Assembly: GCA_021372575.1 (NCBI GenBank)
Contig: JAJFUE010000003.1
Location: forward strand, 1 to 40,851
Origin: a bacterium
Lineage (GTDB): Bacteria > Sumerlaeota > Sumerlaeia > MVZB01
DNA length: 40,851 bases
Direction of reading: 5' to 3'
This document shows, piece by piece, positions 7,795 to 15,743 of this stretch (position 1 is its first letter; each line of letters starts with the position of its first letter). The notes beneath the pieces are model-generated. The model was not told the origin of the DNA. It worked only from the letters and a program-made list of their open reading frames with translations, and did no database searches. The position numbers were made by a program, and so were the translations under genes.

Positions 7795-7935
7795 AATGAG
7801 CCTGATCGGAATAATCCGCGGTTTTGCGAAGTAGCGATTGGTTCGATTACAATTACGATTACGAGCACGAGCACGATGACTTCCGACGTATTTTCGTAGT
7901 ATTACGGGCACGAAGGGACAACCATCGGCAAGCGC
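7795..7935 (+). repeat. 6-base GATTAC/GAGCAC element with conserved flanks
   Basis: The core at 7842-7877 reads TTCGATTAC, AATTACGATTAC, then GAGCACGAGCACGA. The flanks CCGGCAATGA (left) and AGGGACAAC...TCGGCAAGCGCT (right) recur around the copy at 29023-29125, so the repeated unit is larger than the core. This copy carries about 30 extra bases between the core and the right flank. Confidence 0.75.
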
Positions 7936-7936
7936 T

Positions 7937-10900
7937 CTATAAGATCAGATCTTCTTCGGCGTCGTTGGGGGCGGCGTGCTGGGATTCGTTGAAGATGGGC
8001 AGGTGCACGGAGAACGTCGTGCCGGCGCCGGGGTTGCTTTGGACTTCAATGCGGCCGCTGTGCGAGGTGAGGATGCCGTAGCTGATCGACAGGCCGAGGC
8101 CCGTGCCGCGGCCGACCGGCTTCGTCGTGAAGAACGGGTCGAAGATCTTGTCGAGCGTCTCGGTGCTCATGCCGGTGCCGTTGTCGCAGATGCGCAGGCG
8201 GAGCTCGTCCGGGCGGACCTGATCGACCTTGATCTCGAGGTGCTTGTGGTAATCGCCGCGGCCGTTGGTGGAGCGGGTTTCGGCTTCGAAGCGGGCATCC
8301 ATCGCGTCGCGCGCGTTGGAGATGAGATTGAGGATGACCTGCTCGATCTGCAGCGGCTCGCCATGGATCGGCGGCAGGCCGTCGGGGATGTCGGTGACGA
8401 CGTCGATGTTGTGGATGCGGAGCTGCTCGCCGAGCAGGCTGAGCGCGCCCTGGATCGACTGGTTCAGGTTGAACGGCGCGAAGTGCGTCATGTCCTGGCG
8501 CGCGAAGATGCGCATGTGGTTGATGATGTGCGTGATGCGGTCGATGAGCTCGATGATCTCGCGCTGCGTCGAGAGCACCTGGGCCTGGTCATAGACGCCG
8601 TGCTCGAATTTCTTGCAGATGAGCTGGGCGCGCGTGCGGATGCCGGAGAGCGGCTGGTTGAGTTCGTGCGCGATGCCGGTGGCCATTTCGCCGAGCGTGG
8701 CGAGCTTGCTCGACTGGATGAGCTGCATGTGCTGGTGGTCGAGTTCGCGGGTTTTTTGCTCGATGACCTGCTGGAGGTTTTCGGTGTAAAGCTTGAGCAG
8801 GTCCTCCATTTCCTTCTGCTCCGTGATGTCGCGCGCGATGACGACGTAGGTCAGGTTGTTGGCCGCGGGCTCGGTGAGGCGGTTCATGGTGACGAGCGCG
8901 GTCAGGCGGTGGCCGGTGCGCGTGATCATCGGCGTCTCCTGGACCCACACGCCCTGGGCGTTGACCTCGTTCATCAGTTCGTCGAGCGAGCCGAAGCTTG
9001 CGCGCTCGAAGTCGATGAGCATGTCGAGCTTGTGGCGGCCGACCATGTCGGCGGCCGGATAGTCGAACAGGAGCTGCGCGCCGCTGTTGAAGTGGAGGAA
9101 CGTGCCGGTGTCGTCGAGGCCGACGATGGCGTGCTCGGTCGAGCCCTCGAGGATGCCGTTGAGGAAATTCATGGTTTGCGTGAGGGCGGTCGTGCGGTCC
9201 TCGACCATGCGCTCGAGGTTGTCGGCGTAGTCGCGCAGCTGGGCCTTGAGGGCCTTGTCGCGCGTGATGTCGTTGAGCGCGGCCTTCTCGCCGATGCGCT
9301 GGCCATTGCGGTCGAGCAGGGCCTGAGAGGTGAGGCTGACGATGACGCCCTCGCCGCTTTTCTTGAGCAGGCGCAGTTCGTAATTTTGCGGCTTGCCGGT
9401 CTCGATCAGGTCCTCGTGCGCGCGCTCGAAGAGCTCGTAGTCGTTCGGGTCGATGATGCGGCGCATGGGGTGGCCGATCAGCTCGTTGAGCGGATAGCCG
9501 AGCGCGATGAGGGCGGTCTGGTTGATCTCGAAGACGATGCCGCCCTTGAGGACGCTGATGAAATAGGTTGGGGCGTTTTCCCAAAGTTCCCGGTAGCGGC
9601 GCTCGGCCTCGAGCGAGTTGTCGTAATGCAGGCAGTTCGTCATGCCCATTTCGAGGGTCTTGGTGAGGCCGGCGAGAAGCTCGTCGTAACGGTCCTCGTG
9701 CTGGCCGGGGATGAGCATGAGCAGCACGGAGGTCGGCAGGGTCGGGTTGGAGCGGCCCATCGCGATGCCGACGAGATGGCACGGGCCGATGCGCGAGGCC
9801 CATTCGGCGATGACCGGGTGCATGCCGGCGTCGCTGACCTGCGCGACCGAGACGACGCCCGGCGACAGCGCGAGGGCGCCGATCGTGTCCTGGCCGATGA
9901 TCGGCGGCGAATCGAGGAACCGCTCGCGCAGGTCGTCGGGCATGCCGGACTCGGCAAGCAGGTTCAGCTCCTCGTAGTTGCGGTTGCTGAGCAGGAGCGT
10001 GCCGGCGGCGTTCAGGCAGCCGTGGATCAGCTGGATGGAGCGGCCGACGACCTCGTCGAGCTTGAGGGATGAGCAACTGATGCGGGCCAGTTCGTAGAGG
10101 GTCTTGTATTGGTCCTCGCTCTGGCGCAGCTGCGTCTCGAGGAGCTTGTGCGGCGAGATGTCCTTGACGACGCCCTGGAAGTGCATGGGGCGGCCGGGGC
10201 CGGTCTGCCAGCGGATCATGTGGATGAGGCCGTAGATCGGGCTTTGGCCGCGGGGGCGAAGCTCGATCTCGAAGTCCTCGATGAGGCCGTCGGTGGAGAC
10301 GGCGCGCTCGATGAGGCGCTGGAAATCCTCGCGGTTCATGCCGATCGTGTCGAAGACCGGCCGCAGCAGGAACTTGTCCTTCGTGTGGCCGAACATGCGC
10401 TCGGCGGTGGCGTTGATGTCGAGCAGGCAGCCGGAGCGGTCGCACAGGAAAATGAGGTCGGGGACTTCGTCGAAGAGGTTGCGGTATTGCGCGAGCGAGC
10501 TGCGGAACGCGGTGTGGAGGTGGCTGAGTTCCCAGTGGCGCTGGTGATTTTCGATCGCCATGCGCATGCGGCGCTCGAGTGTGGACGCCGAGAGCGCATC
10601 GCTGGTCATCAGTTCCCACGTCGATGGGATGTCGGGGACGCGCTCGTAAATCTCGGCCTCGGACTCGGGGCTGAAGATCAGCAGCGTCGGCATGGGCGTT
10701 TCGTGATTCTTAAGGGCTTCGAGGAGCTTGTCGAAATCGCCGGGGAGCGGGTCGAGCCCGAGCACGACGAGGTCGAAGGGGGAGCGCTTGAGCGCCTGGC
10801 GCGCGCCGCGCACGCTTTTGGGGAGTGTGATCTTGCTTCGCGGGAAAACCCCGCGAATGACAGGCGAAATCTGCGCCGCCGGCGCCTTGGCCGAAGCCAT

Positions 10901-11047
10901 CACGAGGACGTGCAGCGGGATGTGAACGAGGCGGCGGGTTTCCTCATGCTCGCCAGTGGCGGCCTGATTGATCGATGCGGCCTGAGCGTTGCGAAGCGAT
11001 TCCATATTGATGATCATCGGCACAAAATCCACCGTTACTTCACCCAT
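7937..11047 (-). CDS. Multi-PAS sensor histidine kinase
   Basis: A soluble two-component sensor kinase of 1036 residues, with no obvious membrane segment. In order: a degenerate receiver-like N-terminal domain (about 35-165), a PAS domain (about 190-300), a GAF-like domain (about 320-480), a second PAS (about 490-600), a coiled linker, a third PAS (about 640-760), then HisKA and HATPase_c. The H-box [13 protein letters not shown] gives phosphoacceptor His794. The ATPase shows [12 protein letters not shown] (N-box), DNGTGM at about 955, IFDPFFTTK (F-box) and [11 protein letters not shown] at about 979. I chose ATG 11047; 11017 and 11005 are alternatives. No response regulator is adjacent; the nearest is the NtrC-type gene at 21862-23274. 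It follows three glycosyltransferase genes on the same strand, separated by a heptad palindrome. Confidence 0.9.
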   Translation of the reverse strand: MGEVTVDFVPMIINMESLRNAQAASINQAATGEHEETRRLVHIPLHVLVMASAKAPAAQISPVIRGVFPRSKITLPKSVRGARQALKRSPFDLVVLGLDPLPGDFDKLLEALKNHETPMPTLLIFSPESEAEIYERVPDIPSTWELMTSDALSASTLERRMRMAIENHQRHWELSHLHTAFRSSLAQYRNLFDEVPDLIFLCDRSGCLLDINATAERMFGHTKDKFLLRPVFDTIGMNREDFQRLIERAVSTDGLIEDFEIELRPRGQSPIYGLIHMIRWQTGPGRPMHFQGVVKDISPHKLLETQLRQSEDQYKTLYELARISCSSLKLDEVVGRSIQLIHGCLNAAGTLLLSNRNYEELNLLAESGMPDDLRERFLDSPPIIGQDTIGALALSPGVVSVAQVSDAGMHPVIAEWASRIGPCHLVGIAMGRSNPTLPTSVLLMLIPGQHEDRYDELLAGLTKTLEMGMTNCLHYDNSLEAERRYRELWENAPTYFISVLKGGIVFEINQTALIALGYPLNELIGHPMRRIIDPNDYELFERAHEDLIETGKPQNYELRLLKKSGEGVIVSLTSQALLDRNGQRIGEKAALNDITRDKALKAQLRDYADNLERMVEDRTTALTQTMNFLNGILEGSTEHAIVGLDDTGTFLHFNSGAQLLFDYPAADMVGRHKLDMLIDFERASFGSLDELMNEVNAQGVWVQETPMITRTGHRLTALVTMNRLTEPAANNLTYVVIARDITEQKEMEDLLKLYTENLQQVIEQKTRELDHQHMQLIQSSKLATLGEMATGIAHELNQPLSGIRTRAQLICKKFEHGVYDQAQVLSTQREIIELIDRITHIINHMRIFARQDMTHFAPFNLNQSIQGALSLLGEQLRIHNIDVVTDIPDGLPPIHGEPLQIEQVILNLISNARDAMDARFEAETRSTNGRGDYHKHLEIKVDQVRPDELRLRICDNGTGMSTETLDKIFDPFFTTKPVGRGTGLGLSISYGILTSHSGRIEVQSNPGAGTTFSVHLPIFNESQHAAPNDAEEDLIL

Positions 11048-11085
11048 TTTTTTAGACCATTCCGGGTGAAGGGTAAAGCGTAAAG

Positions 11086-11190
11086 GGTGGATGGTGAATT
11101 GTGAATGGTGAATGGTGGATGACACATGCCGCTTTCGTGGCATGCATCCGTGATCCGCCACGATCCACGATTCACGATCCACGATCCACG
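11086..11190. repeat. Compound palindrome: inverted heptad arrays around an inner hairpin
   Basis: Left array 11086-11120: GGTGGAT, GGTGAAT, TGTGAAT, GGTGAAT, GGTGGAT. Inner hairpin: CATGCC 11125-11130, GGCATG 11139-11144. Right array 11153-11190: CACGATC, CACGATT, CACGATC, CACGATC, CACGAG. The two arrays are complementary apart from about one mismatch per heptad. The right array lies in the 3' end of the glycosyltransferase gene and supplies its stop codon. Confidence 0.85.
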
Positions 11191-12356
11191 AGCAGCTCAT
11201 AGAGTTGCCGATGCCGGGCGACGACCGAGTCGAGCGTGTAGTCCTTGAGGAACAACTCGCGGCCGATGGCGCCTTTGGCGGCCGTGGCGGCGGGATCGGC
11301 GGCGGCTTCGGCAAGCTGGCCGGCGAGGGTGCCGGCGTCGCCGGGGGCGTGCAGCCAGCCGTTGCGGCCCGCGTCGATCAGTTCGCGGTTGCCCTGGATG
11401 TCCGAGACGGCGATGGGCAGGGCGTGGTTCATGGCCTCGAGGAGGACGAGCGGCATGCCTTCGCCGAAGAGCGACGGCAAGGCCATCAGGTCGGCGCCGC
11501 CGGCCAGCGCCCACGGATCGGCCATGAAACCGGTGAAGCGCATGCGGGTGGAAATGCCGAGTTGGCCGGCCAGGGCGCGGAGCCGGTCGAGGTAGCCCAT
11601 GCCCTCGGTGAACTCGTCGTCGCCGATCAGGATGAGGACGGCGTTGTGTTCGGCGGGGTTCAGTTTCGCGAACGCGCGCAGGAGTGTTTCGGGGCCTTTG
11701 CGCGGGCGCATCTGGGCGATCATCACGATCGTGAACGCGTCGGCGGGAAGAGATTCGGACGCGAGATATTGATTCAATGCGTCGCGGCGGGCGGGCGAGG
11801 CGAGGGCGGCGTCGGCGAGCGGCTCGATGCCGTTCGGGATCCAGTGGAGCATTTCGCGCGGGACGTTTTCCTCGCGCGCGAGGCGCTCGGTTTCCTCGCG
11901 GCTCACGGGGCAGATGGCGTCGGTCCAGCGGCGGCCGAGGCGCTCGACCGTGGCACGCAGCGGGTGGCTCTTGACGGCGCGGTTTTCGTCGAGCGCGATC
12001 GGCGACTGGATCGTTGTGATGTTCGGAATGCGGAGGCGGCGCGACAGGATGCGCGCGATGAGGTGCGTGCGGCTCGTGTGGGCTTGCAGGATGTGCAGGC
12101 CGTCGGCGCGGGCGGCGCGCGCCATGGCCGAAAGGAAGCGGAAATCGAACCGGCCGGAAGATGGGAAAATGCGGAGCGGGATCGATGACTGGCGCAGGAA
12201 CTCGGCGAGGCGGCCTTCGCTGAGGCAATACACATGGGCCTCGATGTCCGCGCGCGGCGAGGCCTCGGCGAGGCGGCGCACCATTTGCTCGGCCCCGCCG
12301 AAATGGCGGCCGTCAAGAATGTGGCCGACGCGGATGGTGGTGGAAGAGGCGGGCAT
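11172..12356 (-). CDS. GT4-family glycosyltransferase
   Basis: Predicted cytoplasmic GT-B glycosyltransferase of 394 residues using a nucleotide-sugar donor. The N-terminal Rossmann half begins RVGHILDGRHFGGAEQMVRRL, typical of the GT4 group, with the HTSRTH segment downstream. The C-terminal half carries the E-x7-E donor signature EGMPLVLLE, followed by AMNHALPIAVSD. It is the third glycosyltransferase in a minus-strand run that also includes 13481-14686 and 12402-13496, so an exopolysaccharide or O-chain assembly role is likely. The last codons and the TGA stop come from a heptad repeat, giving a VDRGS terminus. A 45-base gap with a 9-base repeat separates it from the gene upstream. Confidence 0.88.
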   Translation of the reverse strand: MPASSTTIRVGHILDGRHFGGAEQMVRRLAEASPRADIEAHVYCLSEGRLAEFLRQSSIPLRIFPSSGRFDFRFLSAMARAARADGLHILQAHTSRTHLIARILSRRLRIPNITTIQSPIALDENRAVKSHPLRATVERLGRRWTDAICPVSREETERLAREENVPREMLHWIPNGIEPLADAALASPARRDALNQYLASESLPADAFTIVMIAQMRPRKGPETLLRAFAKLNPAEHNAVLILIGDDEFTEGMGYLDRLRALAGQLGISTRMRFTGFMADPWALAGGADLMALPSLFGEGMPLVLLEAMNHALPIAVSDIQGNRELIDAGRNGWLHAPGDAGTLAGQLAEAAADPAATAAKGAIGRELFLKDYTLDSVVARHRQLYELLVDRGS

Positions 12357-12364
12357 GGGTAATA

Positions 12365-12400
12365 TTATAGGTCTTATAGGTCCTATAGGTCTTACAGGGT
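12365..12400. repeat. 9-base TATAGGTC array
   Basis: Plus-strand reading TATAGGTCTTATAGGTCC, then TATAGGTCTTACAGG, between two glycosyltransferase genes. It is of the same family as 3780-3812. Confidence 0.8.
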
Positions 12401-12401
12401 G

Positions 12402-13496
12402 TTACAAAACCATATCCGTTTGCATATCGTCAATCATTGCGTCCCAGGTGCGGGAGGCGGTATAGGTTTGGCCGGCGCGGGCTTTTTCGGTTGCGGCGGC
12501 GCGGTCGGCGAACAGGTATTGGGAGCGGTCGCGCCAGTCCTGCGCGGTGTCGGCCAGCTCGACGAAATTCGAGAGGAAACGCACCACGTCCGGCAGCGGC
12601 GTGGAAAGGACCGGCTTGCCGCCGGCGAGGTATTCGAGCGCCTTGACCGGGTAGAGGAAGCGGTGCGGTCCGGTCGTGTCGTAGGGGATGAGCGCGAGGT
12701 CGAATCGCGCGAGATACGATGGGAGCATCACGTATGGACGCGGGCCGATGCAGCGGACGCGGTCGGTTTCGGGAAGCGGCTCGAATCGGGAGGATGCGGG
12801 GCCGATCAGCAGGAGCCGCCATGGGGCCGCGTCGAGAAACGCCGTGACGCGCGCGGTGTCGAAGCGTTCGTTGAGCGCGCCGAAATAACCGGCGAGCGGA
12901 CCGCCGCCCGGCGGCAGGTCGCGCTCGATGCCGGCATCGAATTTCGGATTGGGGCGCGCGAACAGGGCGGCATCGACGCCGCACGGAACGAAGCGCGCGC
13001 TTGGGTGGCGGCCGGCGAGGCGGTCGGCGAGGGAGGCGGTGCCGGTCCAGACGCGATCGACGATCGAGAGCGCGGCGGCTTCGCGCGCCGTGCAGTCCTC
13101 GGGATTGATGATGTGCGCGCTGAGGTCGTCCATGTAATCGAAGATTCTGCGGCGTGCCGGGATGCCGGCCGCGACGGCATGCCAGCGCGGGTCGTTGAAG
13201 ATGACGACGTCCCACGGCTGTTGCGTGATGTTCAGCGCGGCGCGGCGCATGAAACCGATGTTGATCGAATCGATCGCGGCGATGCGGCTGCCGCCGGGGA
13301 GCCCCATGGGCTCGACGACGCGCAGGTTTTTGGGCAGCTCGACGCCGCTGGCGACGCGTTTCGATTTGCGGTGAACGTAGCCGGGGCTCATGTAGGTCAC
13401 GTCCCAGCCGCGCCGCGCCAGGCCGACGGCCATGTGCTGCGGGCGCTGAAACGCGCCGGCCCATTCGACGAATGAGATGATCAGAGCCGAAGCCAT
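12402..13496 (-). CDS. GT-B glycosyltransferase (QRPQH group)
   Basis: A 364-residue predicted glycosyltransferase. Its N-terminus reads IISFVEWAGAFQRPQHMAVG, the QRP-x-H-x-A pattern seen in TuaH-like and related surface-polysaccharide glycosyltransferases. The middle has VDRVWTGTASLADRL and FVPCGVDAALF, corresponding to the second Rossmann half, and the C-terminal part has YPVKALEYLAGGKPVLSTPLPDV, the usual donor-site region. I start it at ATG 13496, which lies inside the last 16 bases of the upstream glycosyltransferase gene; the frame is open further upstream but that stretch is antisense-quality sequence overlapping its neighbour. The overlap indicates translational coupling. Substrate unknown. 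Confidence 0.85.
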   Translation of the reverse strand: MASALIISFVEWAGAFQRPQHMAVGLARRGWDVTYMSPGYVHRKSKRVASGVELPKNLRVVEPMGLPGGSRIAAIDSINIGFMRRAALNITQQPWDVVIFNDPRWHAVAAGIPARRRIFDYMDDLSAHIINPEDCTAREAAALSIVDRVWTGTASLADRLAGRHPSARFVPCGVDAALFARPNPKFDAGIERDLPPGGGPLAGYFGALNERFDTARVTAFLDAAPWRLLLIGPASSRFEPLPETDRVRCIGPRPYVMLPSYLARFDLALIPYDTTGPHRFLYPVKALEYLAGGKPVLSTPLPDVVRFLSNFVELADTAQDWRDRSQYLFADRAAATEKARAGQTYTASRTWDAMIDDMQTDMVL

Positions 13497-14686
13497 TGGC
13501 TCACCAGGGTGACGAGTTTGTTGCGTGGCGGCAGCTCGACCTGGTCGCGCGGGTAAAAGAGGAAGTCGTAGATTTGCGTGAGCTGCCGGGCCGATTCGTT
13601 CCACGAGTAATCGGCGGCGTTGGCGCGGCCGCGGTCGATGAGATAACGGCGCAGCGATTCGTCGGTCAGCACGCGCTCGATGAGGTGGATGACGGAGTCC
13701 TGGTCCTCGGGATCGACAAGGACGGCGCCGTCCTCGCCGGCGATCTCGGGCAGGGCGCCGGCGTCGGCCGCGATGACGGGCAGGCCGCTGAGCTGCGCCT
13801 CGAGGATCGGGAATCCGAAACCCTCGGCGCGGCTGAGGAGGATGAGCAGGCGCGCGTCCTCGAAGATCACGCGGCGCTCGTCGTCCTTGGCGTCGGTGAC
13901 GACCTGGAGGCGGTCGGCGATGCCGTATTGGCGCGCCATGCGGCTCAGCGCCTCGAGCTCGTGCTCCGCGCCGCTGATTTCCATGACGAGCCACAGGTCT
14001 TCCATCGCGGCGTGGTGCTGGCGGATCGTGGCGAACACGCGCAGCAGGGCGGCGATGTTTTTTTCGGCGCGGATGGAGCCCGAATAAAGCATGTAGCGCT
14101 TCGGCAGCTCGAGGCGCGAGCGGATCAGTTCGAACGTTGTCGCCTCGATCGGCGTGCGGAAGATTTCATCGACGCCCGAATGCACGACGATCGTCTTGTG
14201 GCGCAGTTCGGGGTAGAGGCGGCACAGCGCCTCGCGGGTCGCGCTGGAGACGCAGGTGACCCAGCGCGCGCGGGTGAGCGTCATCGTGTAAAGGATGTAG
14301 GACCACAGGCGGCGCCACGGCCGCAGGCGGTAGCCGGTGACGGCGCTTTCGCGCGCGAACGGGACGATGTCGTGGACCGTGATGAGGACGGGGCAGTCGA
14401 TGACCGGGGGCGAGGCGGGGAAGTGCACGTGCAGCAGGTCGATTTTTTCGCGGCGCACGGCGAGGATCATGCGGATCATGGCGGTCAGGCCGAGCGGATG
14501 GCCGCGCATGGGAACGAGCTTGAAATTGGGGCGCAGCTTGAGCTTGCGCTGGAGCTTGCGGCTCACGAAGACGACGTAGTCGTTGTGGGTGTCGGCGCGC
14601 GCCATGGCCTCGAGCAGGTTTTCGCTGTAACGCGCCAACCCGCTGGTCTTTTCGCCGAGGAAACGGGCGTCGATGCCGATGCGCAT
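13481..14686 (-). CDS. GT4-family glycosyltransferase
   Basis: A 401-residue GT-B glycosyltransferase. The N-terminal MRIGIDARFLGEKTSGLARY is characteristic of mannosyl/rhamnosyl-type GT4 enzymes. DLLHVHFPASPP and HDIVPFARES mark the acceptor half. The donor half begins at YMLYSGSIRAEKNI and carries the E-x7-E motif EGFGFPILE followed by AQLSGLPVIAADAGALPEI. It is the first gene of the three-glycosyltransferase run, and the next gene overlaps its 3' end by 16 bases. Upstream lies a 100-bp heptad palindrome. I expect the protein to act at the cytoplasmic face in surface glycan synthesis; the sugar specificity cannot be read from sequence. Confidence 0.9.
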   Translation of the reverse strand: MRIGIDARFLGEKTSGLARYSENLLEAMARADTHNDYVVFVSRKLQRKLKLRPNFKLVPMRGHPLGLTAMIRMILAVRREKIDLLHVHFPASPPVIDCPVLITVHDIVPFARESAVTGYRLRPWRRLWSYILYTMTLTRARWVTCVSSATREALCRLYPELRHKTIVVHSGVDEIFRTPIEATTFELIRSRLELPKRYMLYSGSIRAEKNIAALLRVFATIRQHHAAMEDLWLVMEISGAEHELEALSRMARQYGIADRLQVVTDAKDDERRVIFEDARLLILLSRAEGFGFPILEAQLSGLPVIAADAGALPEIAGEDGAVLVDPEDQDSVIHLIERVLTDESLRRYLIDRGRANAADYSWNESARQLTQIYDFLFYPRDQVELPPRNKLVTLVSQWLRL

Positions 14687-14730
14687 GGGAAGATCCAGTC
14701 GGAAACGGTCGGGAACCTGAAATAAATTCT

Positions 14731-14834
14731 AATGAGAAATGAGAAATGAGCAATGAGAAATGAGAAACCGCAAAAGAGCCGTGCCCCGTGCCAGGCGGCT
14801 CATTTTAGATTTCTCATTTCTCATTTCTCATTTT
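14731..14834. repeat. Compound palindrome of AATGAGA / TCTCATT heptads
   Basis: Left array 14731-14765: five units AATGAGA (one AATGAGC). Right array 14809-14834: ATTTCTC three times and ATTTT, the exact complement of the left units. An inner stem lies between them (GAGCCG 14776-14781, CGGCTC 14796-14801). It has the same architecture as 11086-11190 but unrelated bases. Confidence 0.9.
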
Positions 14835-14861
14835 AAATTCAATTGGATTGCCACGACCAGC

Positions 14862-15143
14862 CTACAGTTGGTACCCACGCTTGCGGGCGTAGTCTTCCTT
14901 TTTCTTCTGGAACAGGGCCTGGTATTCGAACGAGCCCTCGGGGGGGCAGGTCGTCATCTTGGCCATGTCGGCGCGGATGAGGTCGTCGATGGAATCCTCG
15001 GCGCGGAAGTGGTCGATGATCGGGCGCTCGATCCAGGCGGTCACCTGGTTGAGGCGCTTCTGGGTCTTGAGATGGCGCTTCTTGACGAGTTCAAACGCGA
15101 TCTTGTAGGCAATGGCGCTGATGCGGTCTTCGGACAGGCGCAT
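14862..15143 (-). CDS. DUF507 family protein (copy 2)
   Basis: A 93-residue cytoplasmic protein of the DUF507 family, rich in helix, beginning MRLSEDRISAIAYKIAFELV. The family is known from Aquificae, Deltaproteobacteria and several uncultured phyla; its function is not established. A region with alternating acidic and hydrophobic residues (AEDSIDDLIRADMAKM) is conserved in character with its neighbour. The C-terminus diverges (KKKEDYARKRGYQL). GAAAGGGAAA precedes the ATG. It follows the second DUF507 gene by 17 bases, so they are almost certainly co-transcribed, and equal length (93 residues each) suggests a duplicated pair forming a heterodimer (inference). Confidence 0.82.
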   Translation of the reverse strand: MRLSEDRISAIAYKIAFELVKKRHLKTQKRLNQVTAWIERPIIDHFRAEDSIDDLIRADMAKMTTCPPEGSFEYQALFQKKKEDYARKRGYQL

Positions 15144-15160
15144 GTCGGTTTCCCTTTCGG

Positions 15161-15442
15161 TCAGAGGACCATCTTGCGGTCGCGGGCGAGTTGCTGCTTG
15201 GTCTTGAGCAGGATCTTGTCGAAGGCGATTCCCTTGCGCTGGATTTCGTCCATGTGTTCCTCGAGGAGAGCCCGCGCCTGCTCCTCGATTTCGTCCTCGG
15301 CCTTCATGTCTTCGGTGATGATGCGGCGAATCGCGGCGGTGACGGTCGCGCGCTCGGCGCTCATGCCGGCGTCCTTGTTGGCGGCCAGCACATCGTAAAT
15401 TTGTTCGGCCAGGACTTCAATCTTCTCAGGTTTAAGACGCAT
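15161..15442 (-). CDS. DUF507 family protein (copy 1)
   Basis: A 93-residue DUF507 protein starting MRLKPEKIEVLAEQIYDVL, with the helical central block ATVTAAIRRIITEDMKAED and a basic C-terminus (KQQLARDRKMVL). The start ATG at 15442 is preceded by GGGAGG twelve bases upstream. The frame is open further upstream into a repeat region, but that part (including heptad sequence) is not protein-like. Twin DUF507 genes in tandem are known in other genomes. No functional clue comes from the neighbours (glycosyltransferases on one side, a secreted lyase on the other). Confidence 0.82.
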   Translation of the reverse strand: MRLKPEKIEVLAEQIYDVLAANKDAGMSAERATVTAAIRRIITEDMKAEDEIEEQARALLEEHMDEIQRKGIAFDKILLKTKQQLARDRKMVL

Positions 15443-15509
15443 CGTCGGGTCTGCCTCCCGTCCAGCAGTTTGGCTCCATAGTAGCGCAACGGGCGGGGAA
15501 GTCAACCGG

Positions 15510-15565
<56 letters not shown>

Positions 15566-15570
15566 GAAGC

Positions 15571-15652
15571 CGCCACTCAGGAGAGTGGCGTTCCCAGGCA
15601 TCTTTGGACTGCGAACGCCCGCAGCCCGGGAACGCCAATCTCCGGATTGGCG
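15571..15652. repeat. Nested double-hairpin palindrome
   Basis: Outer arms GGCGTTCCC (15587-15595) and GGGAACGCC (15628-15636) are inverted. Each arm also belongs to its own hairpin: CGCCACTC/GAGTGGCG (15571-15590, AGGA loop) and CGCCAATC/GATTGGCG (15633-15652, TCCG loop). The outer stem and the two small hairpins share bases, so they are alternative folds. Confidence 0.85.
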
Positions 15653-15710
15653 GATCGCGCGTGAGGGAATCGCCGAAACCCTTGCCGGATGTTGAATATT
15701 CGGCAAGGGT

Positions 15711-15738
15711 TTCGATTACGATTACGAGCACGAGCACA
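15711..15738 (+). repeat. 6-base GATTAC/GAGCAC array
   Basis: TTCGATTACGATTAC, then GAGCACGAGCAC, ending six bases short of the stop codon (15744-15746) of the minus-strand heparinase gene. Confidence 0.85.
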
Positions 15739-15743
15739 AACCG

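Noticed and set aside
7976-10072. Long plus-strand open frame (698 codons) opposite the histidine kinase
   Set aside because: A shadow of the minus-strand kinase: the translation is Glu/Asp/Arg/Ala-rich with no domain, while the minus strand gives clear PAS and kinase motifs.
8589-10619. Long minus-strand open frame (676 codons) in another frame of the kinase
   Set aside because: Arg/Pro/His-rich low-complexity translation, typical of an alternative frame in high-G+C coding DNA.
11086-11190. Rho-independent terminator
   Set aside because: The stem is long and mismatched and no T-run follows on either strand; described as a repeat element instead.
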